A stretch of DNA of 64,000 nucleotides from Rhizobium sp. 16-449-1b (lineage in GTDB: Bacteria; Pseudomonadota; Alphaproteobacteria; Rhizobiales; Rhizobiaceae). The notes below the pieces were generated by a model, which saw nothing but the letters and a program-made list of their open reading frames with translations, was not told the DNA's origin and ran no database searches. The stretch lies in assembly GCF_017741935.1 (NCBI RefSeq), contig NZ_JAGHMH010000018.1, positions 124,001 through 188,000 of the forward strand. The letters are read 5' to 3'. Positions 1 to 8,197 of this stretch are shown one piece after another (the first letter of the stretch is position 1; the number at the start of each line of letters is the position of its first letter). Position numbers and translations under genes: made by a program.

Positions 1-717
1 GAAACCGAGCTGATGCTCGCCGACCTCGAAAGCCTGGAGCGCCGCGTCGAGCAGACCCGCAAGCGCGCCGCATCCAAGGACAAGGAATCGCTGGCCCAGC
101 TTCCCGTCATGGAAGCGGTCATCAAGCTCCTCAACGAAGGCAAGCCCGCCCGTCTTCTCCTGAAGACGCTGGCGCCGGAGGAAATCGAGATCCTGAAGGG
201 CCTCAACCTCCTGACCTCGCATCCGGTTCTCTACGTCTGCAACGTCGCCGAAGGCGATGCCGTCGACGGCAATGAGCACACCAAGGCCGTGGCGGAGATG
301 GCCGAGAAGCAGGGCGCGGAATGCGTCATCATCTCGGCCGCGATCGAAGCCGAAGTTGCGCAGCTGCCGGAAGAAGAGGCCACCGAGTTCCTCTCGGCGC
401 TCGGCCTTACGGAAGCCGGTCTCGACCGTCTGATCCGCGCCGGCTACCACCTGCTCGACCTGATCACCTATTTCACAGTCGGCCCCAAGGAAACCCGCGC
501 CTGGACCATCCGCCGCGGCACCAAGGCCCCGCAGGCGGCTGGCGTCATCCACACCGATTTCGAACGCGGCTTCATCCGTGCCTTCACCATCGGCTACGAC
601 GACTACATCAACTTCAAGGGTGAAGTCGGCGCCAAGGAAGCCGGCAAGGGCCGCGACGAAGGCAAGGAATACGTCGTCCAGGACGGCGACGTCATCCACT
701 TCCGCTTCAACACCTGA
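1..717 (+). CDS. ychF: Redox-regulated ATPase YchF (Obg-family), 5' truncated by the window edge
   Basis: The open frame is already in phase at base 1 and gives 238 residues, so roughly the first third of a protein normally about 365 residues long is missing, including the P-loop. The visible part has the G4 element NVAE in place of the GTPase NKxD motif. In YchF/OLA1 this change is known to switch specificity from GTP to ATP. The rest is the coiled-coil insertion and the C-terminal TGS domain, with the recognisable stretches YFTVGPKETRAWT and HTDFERGFIRAF. YchF binds ribosomes and is linked to stress and redox responses. The ATG at 13 is internal and not the true start. Identification is firm from the conserved C-terminal half. 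Confidence 0.95.
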   Translation, partial: ETELMLADLESLERRVEQTRKRAASKDKESLAQLPVMEAVIKLLNEGKPARLLLKTLAPEEIEILKGLNLLTSHPVLYVCNVAEGDAVDGNEHTKAVAEMAEKQGAECVIISAAIEAEVAQLPEEEATEFLSALGLTEAGLDRLIRAGYHLLDLITYFTVGPKETRAWTIRRGTKAPQAAGVIHTDFERGFIRAFTIGYDDYINFKGEVGAKEAGKGRDEGKEYVVQDGDVIHFRFNT

Positions 718-744
718 TTTCGAACGATATGACTGCCGCCTGAA

Positions 745-848
745 GCATGTCGCGCAAAAGTGTGCAGCGGTTTTGCGGAACCGACATGCGACGGAAGAAA
801 AACTTAAAGCGTGGCGAGCGAATCCGAAGGATCGCGACACGCTTTAAG
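745..848. repeat. RIME-type palindromic intergenic repeat
   Basis: There are two inverted repeats in a row. The first has arms GCATGTCG (745-752) and CGACATGC (782-789), with inner GCAAAA/TTTTGC. The second has 11 bp arms CTTAAAGCGTG (803-813) and CACGCTTTAAG (838-848). The arrangement and sequence resemble the Rhizobium-specific intergenic mosaic elements. The second palindrome runs over the stop codon of the membrane-protein gene that ends here on the minus strand, and it may act as a terminator for both converging genes. Confidence 0.8.
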
Positions 849-1944
849 CGGGCGGCAGTCTCTTCTGCATGCCATCAGGCAGACGGCGCACAACGGCGCG
901 CCGAAGCGGCATCCAGCCGGTGCCGATGACAAGAACGATCACGCCCACCGCCAGCAGCGTGATGAAGACGTAGGTATCCACCTGCGCATTGCCCTGGCGG
1001 AAGATCCCGTAGAGCGCGGCCCCCAGCGATACCAGTCCCGACGTCACGAAGGCACGTCGGTCGATGATCAGCCCCACCAGCATCAGCGCCATGACTGTGA
1101 TCACCACGACAGGCGTGCGCATCGACACCGTGTCGAGCCCGACGAGCGCCCCTCTCCCGCCGCCGGACAACCACAGAATGCTGTAAAGCAGCACGGGGGC
1201 GGCGCCGAGATGCAGCCAGAAGGCAATGTCGGAATTGACGGTCCGGCGCAACGGATCCTTGAGATCGAAGCGCATGGCCATCGCAAACAGACCGATCGCG
1301 CAGGCAACCAGCAGCATCGACTGCACGCCCTCATGGGTGGCCATGTCGAGCGGAGTGGCGCTCAGCCAGTCGAACAGGCGCAGAATGAGTTTCGGTACCA
1401 CGACCGCCGCCCCCATGATCGCCAGCGCCAAGGCAAGTGGTATCCTGTAGAGCAGATAGAAGAGGCCGAGCACGACGGGAAAGGCCAGCGTATATTGCAG
1501 CCCGTCATTGTGGATACCAAGCCCGAAGATGTCGGATGCTCCCAACATCGCCGACACGGCTCCCGTCCACATCGCCAGCGCGACGCAGGTCCAGATCGCC
1601 AAAGCGAAGGTCAGCGCTACAGCCGGCAGCGCCAGCCGCTGGCGGCGCACGAGGATTTCCGCAAGCACGATGATCGCGGGCAGCACCGCATAGATGGAGC
1701 CGAGGCCCCAGAGGCCGGCAAGCGCCACGACGATACCGATGGTGATCAGCACGTCGTGGAACCCGCGCACGAAGCTCGGCGTCTCCGTGTCGGAAAACGC
1801 CACGGCCTGCCCTGTCGTCTCCGCCACCACCGCATCGACCCTGACGCCGCGCTCGATCAGAAACGGCAGAAGCCGATCGGCAACGCGGTCGGGAAGAATG
1901 CCCTCCCGCTCGGCCTCATCAAGGATCAACTTCAACTCGGGCAT
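844..1944 (-). CDS. Polytopic membrane protein of unknown function
   Basis: This codes for 366 residues. About 80 hydrophilic N-terminal residues are followed by roughly ten hydrophobic segments with short loops, and a basic C-terminus. The build (soluble head, then many transmembrane helices, no catalytic motif) resembles bacterial DUF2157/DUF4401-type membrane proteins, but I cannot assign a family with certainty. The ATG at 1944 begins with a short helical segment rich in acidic residues and has no better alternative upstream. The gene converges on ychF and its stop codon lies inside a RIME repeat, so the last codons may come from the repeat. No function is proposed. Confidence 0.75.
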   Translation of the reverse strand: MPELKLILDEAEREGILPDRVADRLLPFLIERGVRVDAVVAETTGQAVAFSDTETPSFVRGFHDVLITIGIVVALAGLWGLGSIYAVLPAIIVLAEILVRRQRLALPAVALTFALAIWTCVALAMWTGAVSAMLGASDIFGLGIHNDGLQYTLAFPVVLGLFYLLYRIPLALALAIMGAAVVVPKLILRLFDWLSATPLDMATHEGVQSMLLVACAIGLFAMAMRFDLKDPLRRTVNSDIAFWLHLGAAPVLLYSILWLSGGGRGALVGLDTVSMRTPVVVITVMALMLVGLIIDRRAFVTSGLVSLGAALYGIFRQGNAQVDTYVFITLLAVGVIVLVIGTGWMPLRRAVVRRLPDGMQKRLPPA

Positions 1945-2019
1945 ATCGGAAATCTCTCATGAATCATTGAGTTACAATGGATGCTATTGTAATCGTGAAC
2001 AAACGCCTATGACGCGGAG

Positions 2020-2508
2020 ATGAATTTGTCCGATCAGATCCTGGCCTATGAGGATTTTCATCCCGGCCGCCGCTTCGCGCTTGGACCGGTCACGGTCTCC
2101 GCCGCGGAAATAATCGAATTCGCCAGCGAGTTCGACCCGCAGCCGATGCACACCGACGAAGCGGCCGGACGCGCGAGCATTCTGGGCGGGCTGGCCGCAT
2201 CAGGCTGGCACACATCGGCGATGCTGATGCGGATGATGATCGACAGCTATCTACTGAACTCGCTCTCCGAAGGCGCGCCCGGCATCGACATCATGGAATG
2301 GCGCCGGCCTGTCATCGCTGGCGACACGCTCTCCGGCCACTCGACCGTGCTCGAGGCGCGCGCCCTGCGCTCCCGCCCGGGCATCGGCATCGTCAAGTTT
2401 CGCCACGAACTCGAAAACCAGCGCGGCGAAACGGTCTGCGTGTCGGAGAACCCGATCATGTTCCGCATGTCCACCGCGACCGTAGCGCAAACGGGAGCAG
2501 GCGCATGA
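2020..2508 (+). CDS. MaoC-like hotdog dehydratase, first of a tandem pair
   Basis: This is a 162-residue single hotdog domain of the MaoC/(R)-enoyl-CoA hydratase type. The catalytic Asp and His of the hydratase motif are visible in SEFDPQPMHTDE (about D39 and H44), followed by the usual SGWHTSA helix. These enzymes hydrate or dehydrate enoyl-CoA thioesters. The next gene codes for a second, diverged copy and overlaps the stop by 4 bases (ATGA), so the two are translationally coupled and may form a heterodimer. The start is uncertain: GGAG abuts the ATG at 2020 directly, while the TTG at 2026 would have better spacing. The substrate cannot be read from the sequence. Confidence 0.85.
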   Translation: MNLSDQILAYEDFHPGRRFALGPVTVSAAEIIEFASEFDPQPMHTDEAAGRASILGGLAASGWHTSAMLMRMMIDSYLLNSLSEGAPGIDIMEWRRPVIAGDTLSGHSTVLEARALRSRPGIGIVKFRHELENQRGETVCVSENPIMFRMSTATVAQTGAGA

Positions 2509-2969
2509 GGATGCTCGATCGCTATACACTCGGCGAAAAGACCGAGACGGGAAGCTACGCCTTCACCGAGGAAAACATCATCCGCTTCGCGAAGCGCTAT
2601 GATCCGCAGCGCTTCCATGTGGACAGGCAAGCCGCGCGCGAAAGCCTGTTCGGCGACCTCTGCGCCTCCGGCTGGCATACCTGCGCCGGCTGGATGACGA
2701 CATTCGTCGCCTACTGGATCGCCGAGAGCAAGAAAATCGCCCGCGAGGGCCACACGCCGCCCAAACTCGGGCCGGCAGCCGGCTTCAAGGACCTGCAGTG
2801 GATCCGCCCGGTTTTCGCGGGCGAAACCGTCGATTACGCCGTCACTTTGCTGTCGAGCCGCCCGATGGCCTCACGCCCGGGGCGTATCCTCAACACCATC
2901 CTCTGCGAAGGCTATGTCGCGGGCGCCCCGGTTGTCAGGTTCGAAAGCAGCGTGCTCGAATTCGAGTAG
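2505..2969 (+). CDS. MaoC-like hotdog dehydratase, second of a tandem pair
   Basis: This codes for 154 residues from the ATG at 2505, which overlaps the stop of the preceding gene. The open frame continues further upstream, but only inside that gene. The MaoC motif is present as RYDPQRFHVD (about D33 and H38) followed by ASGWHTC, so both catalytic positions are kept. Both partners are short single-domain proteins of the two-gene hydratase type. The two proteins share the SGWHT core but differ elsewhere, which argues for an old duplication and not a recent one. The likely role is in fatty-acyl or dicarboxylic CoA metabolism; this is inferred from the family only. Confidence 0.85.
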   Translation: MRMLDRYTLGEKTETGSYAFTEENIIRFAKRYDPQRFHVDRQAARESLFGDLCASGWHTCAGWMTTFVAYWIAESKKIAREGHTPPKLGPAAGFKDLQWIRPVFAGETVDYAVTLLSSRPMASRPGRILNTILCEGYVAGAPVVRFESSVLEFE

Positions 2970-3003
2970 CATGCCGGATAGCGCGCTTACCCGACAGCCG
3001 GCC

Positions 3004-3546
3004 TCAGTGACCTGAAAACTCGACCAGCGTGCGCACGTCGACGCCGAGCGCTTCCAGCTTGGCGCGACCGCCGAGATCCGGCAGGTCGATCACGAAGCAG
3101 GCCGACACCACCTCGGCGCCCATCTGGCGCAGCAGCTGTGTCGCGCCGACAGCCGTTCCGCCCGTCGCGATCAGGTCGTCGACAAGGATCACCTTCTCTC
3201 CCGGCTTCACCGCGTCGATGTGCATTTCCATCTCGTCGATGCCGTATTCCAGGCTGTAGGCGATGCGCACGGTCTCATGCGGCAGCTTGCCCTTCTTGCG
3301 GATCGGCACGAAGCCGGCCGAAAGCTGGTGCGCCACGGCGCCGCCGAGAATGAACCCTCTTGCTTCCATGCCGGCGATCTTGTCGATCTTCGTGCCCGCA
3401 TAGGGCTGCACCAACGCATCGACGGCGCGGCGGAAGGCCCGGGGATCGCCAAGCAGCGTGGTGATGTCACGAAAGATGATGCCAGGCTTGGGATAGTCCC
3501 GGATCGAGCGAATGCTGGCGGCAAGCTCGGAAGCGATAGTGTCCAT
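3004..3546 (-). CDS. apt: Adenine phosphoribosyltransferase
   Basis: The protein has 180 residues, the usual length for Apt, and is chosen from the ATG at 3546 (MDTIASEL). Longer in-frame starts exist upstream but would add a tail not typical of the family. The N-terminal part carries RDYPKPGIIFRDIT, the hood region binding adenine. The PRPP-binding motif reads VILVDDLIATGGTA, followed by the conserved LEALGVDVRTLVEF end. The enzyme salvages adenine to AMP using PRPP in the cytoplasm. It is transcribed alone on the minus strand. About 140 bases separate it from the preceding DUF2325 gene, enough for its own promoter. Confidence 0.95.
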   Translation of the reverse strand: MDTIASELAASIRSIRDYPKPGIIFRDITTLLGDPRAFRRAVDALVQPYAGTKIDKIAGMEARGFILGGAVAHQLSAGFVPIRKKGKLPHETVRIAYSLEYGIDEMEMHIDAVKPGEKVILVDDLIATGGTAVGATQLLRQMGAEVVSACFVIDLPDLGGRAKLEALGVDVRTLVEFSGH

Positions 3547-3686
3547 TGAAAATTCCGTATTATCGAGAGGCATGTTGGAAGCCGGGCGCACACTATCAAT
3601 TGCCCGCCGCGCTTCCAACAAAAAACAGCCTCCCCAGGCCGCACCGGCATGCCGCACGAACACTCAAGTTCGACAATCGGCGTCGC

Positions 3687-4982
3687 CTATTCGCCGGCAC
3701 GCAACGTTCGGCCCTGGCCAGCATTCGCGGCATCGCGGATCGCCGCCAGGAAGCTCGTCAGCCCCGCCGAACGCAAGGGCATGTAGGCCTTGCCGCTCTC
3801 CCGGCAGGACCGCTTGATGATGCCGGCCGCCGTGTGGCTGATGTGATCGACCGGGAAGACGACGGTCGTTGCCTGCGCAAGTGCTGCCGGCAGAAGTGTC
3901 GTGCTGTCCTCGAGGCCGCCATCGTGCAGCAGCAGCGTCACGCCGTGGTCGGACGCAAGCGACCGCAACCTGTCATAGAGACTGCGGCGACCGCCAACAT
4001 AGAGCACGGCCCCCTCGCCGGCCGACGCCCCGGATGGGGCCATACCGGATGCAGGCGTCGTCACGGCATCGCCGACGCTCGACCCGTCGCCAAGAAGCAG
4101 CGCCTCGATCTGGTCGTTCTCCAACCGCAACCTAGAGAGTTCAGCCTCCGCCCGCTCCGCGCGCTGCTGCTCTCGCTGTGTTTCCTGTCGGGCCGTGGCC
4201 AGCCGTCCGGCCAACAGCTCCGAGTGAGCGGCATTGGCCGAAGACACCCCGCCACGCGCTTCATCAGCCCGTGCCTCGCCCAAAGACCCGACCGTGTCGT
4301 TGGCCGCCTGCGCCCGCCGCAGCGCCTCCCGCAATTGCTCGATCTCGCGCAGCATCTCGACGCGCTCGGCCGCGGCCGCGGCCAGACGACGCTCCTGCTT
4401 GGCGATCTTGTCGTCCTTTTCCTCGGCCTGGCGCTGCAGCTCGGTCAAACGGGCGATATCCAGCCGGCTGGCGCTGCCGACCAGATGCGACAGCATGTGC
4501 ACCTCGCCGAAAACCTCCCGCACCAGCTTCTCGTTCGCGGCCGGGTGGGTCATCACCGTCCAATAAGCCCCCGAGATATCGCCGCGATCAAACGCATCCC
4601 GCCAGAACCGCTGGAGTTCCTCGGCGCTGTCGATCGACGTCGCCCGCCGGATCATGCTTTCGTGGCGGCGATCGAGCGCCTTGTTGAGGAGCTTGCCCGG
4701 TACGCCTTTCTGCCCGGCCAGCCATACGCCGCGCGAATGTAGCGCATGATCGCCGGCGCTGCGTGCATCGCCCTCACCCACCTTGATCAACACCTGGCGA
4801 AGCTCGCCGGCCGTCAGGCAGGTTCCGATGATCGAGCAATGGAAATGCGAGCTGATCTCCCAGGTCTTCGCCCGCCCGCTGCGCTTCGCCGTCGCGCCAA
4901 ATGACGGCGCAGACCGCTGCGCGGTCGCTGGCAACTTGGCGAGCGGAGCATGCGAGGCGTGGTATCCCGACAATAGCGGCAT
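3687..4982 (-). CDS. DUF2325 domain protein with central coiled coil
   Basis: This codes for 431 residues. The N-terminal region includes an HCSIIGTCLT segment with two cysteines, then a mixed helical part. A long Glu/Arg/Ala-rich coiled coil lies at about residues 185-305. The C-terminal domain (about 335-425) fits DUF2325, including VLYVGGRRSLYDRLRSL and the conserved FPVDHISHTA. The function of DUF2325 proteins is not settled. The paired cysteines and histidines would suit metal or heme sensing, but that is inference. A perfect 12 bp inverted repeat lies directly upstream (4991-5022) and could be its operator. The start is the first ATG after that repeat. Confidence 0.8.
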   Translation of the reverse strand: MPLLSGYHASHAPLAKLPATAQRSAPSFGATAKRSGRAKTWEISSHFHCSIIGTCLTAGELRQVLIKVGEGDARSAGDHALHSRGVWLAGQKGVPGKLLNKALDRRHESMIRRATSIDSAEELQRFWRDAFDRGDISGAYWTVMTHPAANEKLVREVFGEVHMLSHLVGSASRLDIARLTELQRQAEEKDDKIAKQERRLAAAAAERVEMLREIEQLREALRRAQAANDTVGSLGEARADEARGGVSSANAAHSELLAGRLATARQETQREQQRAERAEAELSRLRLENDQIEALLLGDGSSVGDAVTTPASGMAPSGASAGEGAVLYVGGRRSLYDRLRSLASDHGVTLLLHDGGLEDSTTLLPAALAQATTVVFPVDHISHTAAGIIKRSCRESGKAYMPLRSAGLTSFLAAIRDAANAGQGRTLRAGE

Positions 4983-4990
4983 TGCTGAAC

Positions 4991-5022
4991 CTATCGATGT
5001 ATCTCAACGAATACATCGATAG
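4991..5022. promoter_or_regulatory. Perfect 12 bp inverted repeat upstream of the DUF2325 gene
   Basis: The arms CTATCGATGTAT (4991-5002) and ATACATCGATAG (5011-5022) are perfect and separated by 8 bases. The repeat lies 9-40 bases upstream of the start codon of the minus-strand DUF2325 gene. There is no T-run on either side, so an operator or a 5' leader hairpin is more likely than a terminator. It does not match FNR/FixK, Fur/Irr or RirA boxes. Confidence 0.55.
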
Positions 5023-5089
5023 GCCCGAACAAGCGCTCGCGCAAGCCGCATCGCAAGCGCGCCTGAAGAAGCCCTATTGAAATGAACGG

Positions 5090-5133
5090 GAAGGAAAAAA
5101 GAAGAGCAGGCAGGAAAACGCTTCCCTGCCTGC
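5090..5133 (-). terminator. Rho-independent terminator of the petABC operon
   Basis: The 9 bp arms GCAGGCAGG (5106-5114) and CCTGCCTGC (5125-5133) form a stem with a 10-base loop. On the minus strand it is followed by CTCTTCTTTTTTCC. It lies 15 bases after the petC stop codon, the expected place for the end of the operon transcript. Confidence 0.85.
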
Positions 5134-5147
5134 GAAAGCCCTCGGGC

Positions 5148-6014
5148 TTAGTGGTCCTTGCGGGCGTAGACCGACCGCTTGGTGAGGTAGATCAGCATGG
5201 TGAAGATCAAAAGGAAGATCATCACCATGAAGCCGGTGTGCTTGCGCTCGACCAGATGCGGCTCGGCGGCCCACATCAGGAACGAGGCGACGTCCTTGGC
5301 ATACTGGTCGACCGTACCGGCGGTGCCGTCGTCATAGGTCACCTGGCCATCCGACAGCGGTGGCGGCATGGCGAGCACGGAAGCGGCATGGAAGTACGGG
5401 TTGTAGTGCTGCCCCTGCGACACGGTCGTGCCTTCAGGGGGATTCTCGTAGCCGGTCAACAGCGAGTAGATGTAATCCGGCCCGCCTTCCTGGTACTGCG
5501 TGAAGATATCGAAGATGAAGCGCGGGAAGCCGCGTTCCACTTCGCGGGCTTTCGCGATCAACGAGAAGTCCGGCGGCGCCGCACCGTTGTTGGAGGCAGC
5601 CGCCGCTTCAGCGTTGGCGAATGGCGACGGGAAGTAGTCCGACGGCACGGCCTTGCGGCTGTACATGTCACCGGCGGCGTTCGGGCCGTCCTGCACTTCG
5701 TAGTTGGCGGCGAACGCCTTGACCTGCGCTTCCGAGTAGCCGAGATCGCCCAGCATGCGGAACGGCACGAGGTGCATGGAGTGGCAGGCGGCGCAGACTT
5801 CGGTGTAGACCTTCAGGCCGCGCTGCAGCTGGCCCTTGTCGTAGTGGCCGAAGGGACCGGCAAAGGTCCAGTCGACCTCCTTTGGCTCCTTCAGCGGATA
5901 GTGCGGGGTCGCCGCCTCGTGATGTTCGGCGGGCTTCGCCTCCTGCGCGACAGCCGCGCTCCCGAGACAGCCGACGACTGCGAGTGACAAGATGCTTGCA
6001 ACAAGCTTTTTCAT
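5148..6014 (-). CDS. petC: Cytochrome c1 of the bc1 complex
   Basis: The ATG at 6014 gives 288 residues, starting with a signal peptide (about residues 1-24, ending AAVAQ). The heme-binding CAACH motif follows within VYTEVCAACHSMH. Further on are the conserved RYxxA-like region, the methionine-containing AMPPPLSDG segment that supplies the distal heme ligand, and one C-terminal transmembrane anchor (about 258-278) ending in KRSVYARKDH. Cytochrome c1 passes electrons from the Rieske centre to soluble or membrane cytochrome c in the periplasm. It is the third gene of petABC, 26 bases behind cytochrome b. The separate b and c1 genes differ from the fused fbcH gene of Bradyrhizobium. Confidence 0.96.
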   Translation of the reverse strand: MKKLVASILSLAVVGCLGSAAVAQEAKPAEHHEAATPHYPLKEPKEVDWTFAGPFGHYDKGQLQRGLKVYTEVCAACHSMHLVPFRMLGDLGYSEAQVKAFAANYEVQDGPNAAGDMYSRKAVPSDYFPSPFANAEAAAASNNGAAPPDFSLIAKAREVERGFPRFIFDIFTQYQEGGPDYIYSLLTGYENPPEGTTVSQGQHYNPYFHAASVLAMPPPLSDGQVTYDDGTAGTVDQYAKDVASFLMWAAEPHLVERKHTGFMVMIFLLIFTMLIYLTKRSVYARKDH

Positions 6015-6040
6015 GATGTGTGTTCCCTCTCGCCGCCCGC

Positions 6041-7318
6041 TCATGCCTTGGCCGCTTCGGCAGCGACCGACTTGTTGCGCTTCTCCAGCACCGCCTCGGT
6101 GATCGAGTTCGGCACCCGGCGCGGCGTCTCGACGAGACCCAGCACCGGCATGACAACCAGGAAGAAGGCGAAGTAGAGCAGCGTGCAAATCTGCGAGATC
6201 GTGGTGTAGAGGCCTTCCGCCGGCTGCGAACCGAGCCAGCCGAGGATGATCGCGTTGATCACGAACAGCCAGTAGGCCATCTTGTACCACGGGCGATAGA
6301 CCGCGGAGCGAACCTTCGAGGTATCGAGCCACGGCAGGAAGAACAGCACGATGATGGCGCCGAACATGACGAGAACGCCAGCCAGCTTGGAATCGATCGG
6401 TCCGATGTTGAAGGTGATCGAGCGCAGCATCGCGTAGAACGGCAGGAAGTACCATTCCGGAACGATATGCGCCGGCGTCTTCAACGGGTCGGCCGGAATG
6501 TAGTTGTCGGCGTGGCCGAGGAAGTTCGGCAGGTAGAAGACGAAGTAGGCGTAGACAAGCAGGAACACCGAAACGCCAAGCGCATCCTTGAGTGTCGCGT
6601 AGGGCGTGAACCGCACCGTGTCCGTCTTGGTCTTGACCTCGACGCCAGTCGGGTTGGTCTGGCCGGTGACGTGCAGCGCCCAGATGTGCAGCACGACGAC
6701 GCCGGCGATCACGAACGGCAGCAGGTAGTGCAGCGAGAAGAAGCGGTTCAGCGTCGGATTGTCGACGGCAAAGCCGCCGAGCAGGAACTGCTGCACCCAT
6801 TCGCCGACCAGCGGGAACGCCGAGAAGAAGCCGGTGATAACCGTCGCACCCCAGAAGGACATCTGGCCCCAGGGCAGAACGTAGCCCATGAAGCCGGTCG
6901 CCATCATCAGGAGATAGATGAGAACGCCGAGGATCCAGAGGATTTCGCGCGGCGCCTTATACGAGCCGTAGTAGAGGCCGCGGGCGATGTGCAGATAGAC
7001 CGCGACGAAGAAGAAGGATGCGCCGTTGGCGTGCATGTAGCGCAGCAGCCAACCGTGGTTGACGTCGCGCATGATCTTTTCGACGGAATTGAAGGCAACG
7101 GATGTTTCCGCCGCATAATGCATGGCGAGCACGATGCCTGTTAGCATCTGCACGATCAGCATCACCGACAGCATGGCGCCGAAGGTGTAGGCGTAGTTCA
7201 GGTTACGCGGAACCGGATAGGCGACGAAGCTGTCATAGACGAGACGAGGCAGCGGCAGGCGTGCATCGATCCACTTCTCAAGGCCGGTTGATGGCTCGTA
7301 GCTGGAATGGCCACTCAT
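6041..7318 (-). CDS. petB: Cytochrome b of the bc1 complex
   Basis: This codes for 425 residues with eight transmembrane helices and the standard heme-ligand histidine pairs in helices B and D. The Qo-site PEWY motif is seen in VPEWYFLPFYAMLRS, and the cd1/cd2 region contains GYVLPWGQMSFWGATVI. This subunit holds both quinone sites and the bL and bH hemes. It ends in a short charged tail that is typical of alphaproteobacteria. It sits 13 bases after the Rieske gene and 26 bases before the c1 gene, so all three are cotranscribed. No residue essential for the family appears altered. Confidence 0.97.
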   Translation of the reverse strand: MSGHSSYEPSTGLEKWIDARLPLPRLVYDSFVAYPVPRNLNYAYTFGAMLSVMLIVQMLTGIVLAMHYAAETSVAFNSVEKIMRDVNHGWLLRYMHANGASFFFVAVYLHIARGLYYGSYKAPREILWILGVLIYLLMMATGFMGYVLPWGQMSFWGATVITGFFSAFPLVGEWVQQFLLGGFAVDNPTLNRFFSLHYLLPFVIAGVVVLHIWALHVTGQTNPTGVEVKTKTDTVRFTPYATLKDALGVSVFLLVYAYFVFYLPNFLGHADNYIPADPLKTPAHIVPEWYFLPFYAMLRSITFNIGPIDSKLAGVLVMFGAIIVLFFLPWLDTSKVRSAVYRPWYKMAYWLFVINAIILGWLGSQPAEGLYTTISQICTLLYFAFFLVVMPVLGLVETPRRVPNSITEAVLEKRNKSVAAEAAKA

Positions 7319-7331
7319 AAATCAGTCCCCC

Positions 7332-7910
7332 TCAACCGATTTTGATAACTTTGTCGGAAACGAACGAATAGGTCGGAATCGCGAGATTCTGCGGCGCCGG
7401 GCCTTTCCGTATGCGGCCGGCCGTATCGTAGACCGAGCCATGACAGGGACAGAACCACCCGTTGTATTCGCCGGCCTGGCCGAGCGGAACGCAGCCAAGA
7501 TGGGTGCAGGACCCGATCATGACGATCCAGTTTTCCTTGTCCTTGCCGGCCGAACGGTCGACACCCGTCGCCTGCGCGTCGGCGGCGAGGTTGGCGTTGC
7601 GCGCGATCGGATCCTTGAGCTCCGCCATGGGAACGTCATCTGCAGCCTTCACTTCCTCAGGTGTACGGTTGCGGATGAAGATCGGCTTGCCGCGCCACTT
7701 GGCGGTCAGCGACATGCCGGGCTCGAGGCTCGACACGTCGACTTCGATGGAAGCGAGCGCGAGCGTCGAAGCGTCGGGACGCATCTGGTCGATAAACGGC
7801 CATGCGACAGAGACGGCGCCGACGGCGCCTGCCATACCCGTGGTTAAATAAAGGAAATCACGGCGTGTGGGCTCGCTAGAGACCCCGCCTGTCGTTTCGT
7901 GTTCGCTCAC
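7332..7910 (-). CDS. petA: Rieske iron-sulfur subunit of the bc1 complex
   Basis: The protein has 192 residues and starts at a GTG (7910). The N-terminus carries a twin-arginine motif TRRDFLYL before one transmembrane helix (about 20-40). This is the usual Tat-dependent, uncleaved anchor of Rieske proteins. The two cluster-binding boxes are CTHLGC and CPCHGS near residues 134-157, followed by the GPAPQNLAIPTY region. The [2Fe-2S] head moves between cytochrome b and c1. It is the first gene of petABC. The promoter should lie in the 287-base gap toward the divergent nuclease-fold gene, where no strong consensus was picked out by eye. Confidence 0.96.
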   Translation of the reverse strand: MSEHETTGGVSSEPTRRDFLYLTTGMAGAVGAVSVAWPFIDQMRPDASTLALASIEVDVSSLEPGMSLTAKWRGKPIFIRNRTPEEVKAADDVPMAELKDPIARNANLAADAQATGVDRSAGKDKENWIVMIGSCTHLGCVPLGQAGEYNGWFCPCHGSVYDTAGRIRKGPAPQNLAIPTYSFVSDKVIKIG

Positions 7911-8197
7911 GGCTTAACATCCTCTGCCCAAACTTCGCGGAATTTTCCGCGCCATCCCTCCAAGGCGACGAATCTGTCATACAGATATTCGAACTTAGAT
8001 TCCCCACCCACTAAGGCGCGTTCTATTATCGATCATCAATTATGTCCAGCCTCGGCAGGGCAAGAGGGCACAATGTCGCGGCCCTTCAGAGTTGATTCTT
8101 TAGGACAATCGCGCGGCTGCAACAGTGTTGCGTTGCAACATATCCGGCCGCGTGTTACGTGGCCGAAATATTACTCGCTCACGCCCGGTGCCATCCT

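Noticed and set aside
811..1962. Long open frame on the plus strand opposite the membrane protein gene
   Set aside because: The translation is rich in His, Arg, Gln and Asp, typical for the antisense of a hydrophobic gene with high GC, and it has no domain.
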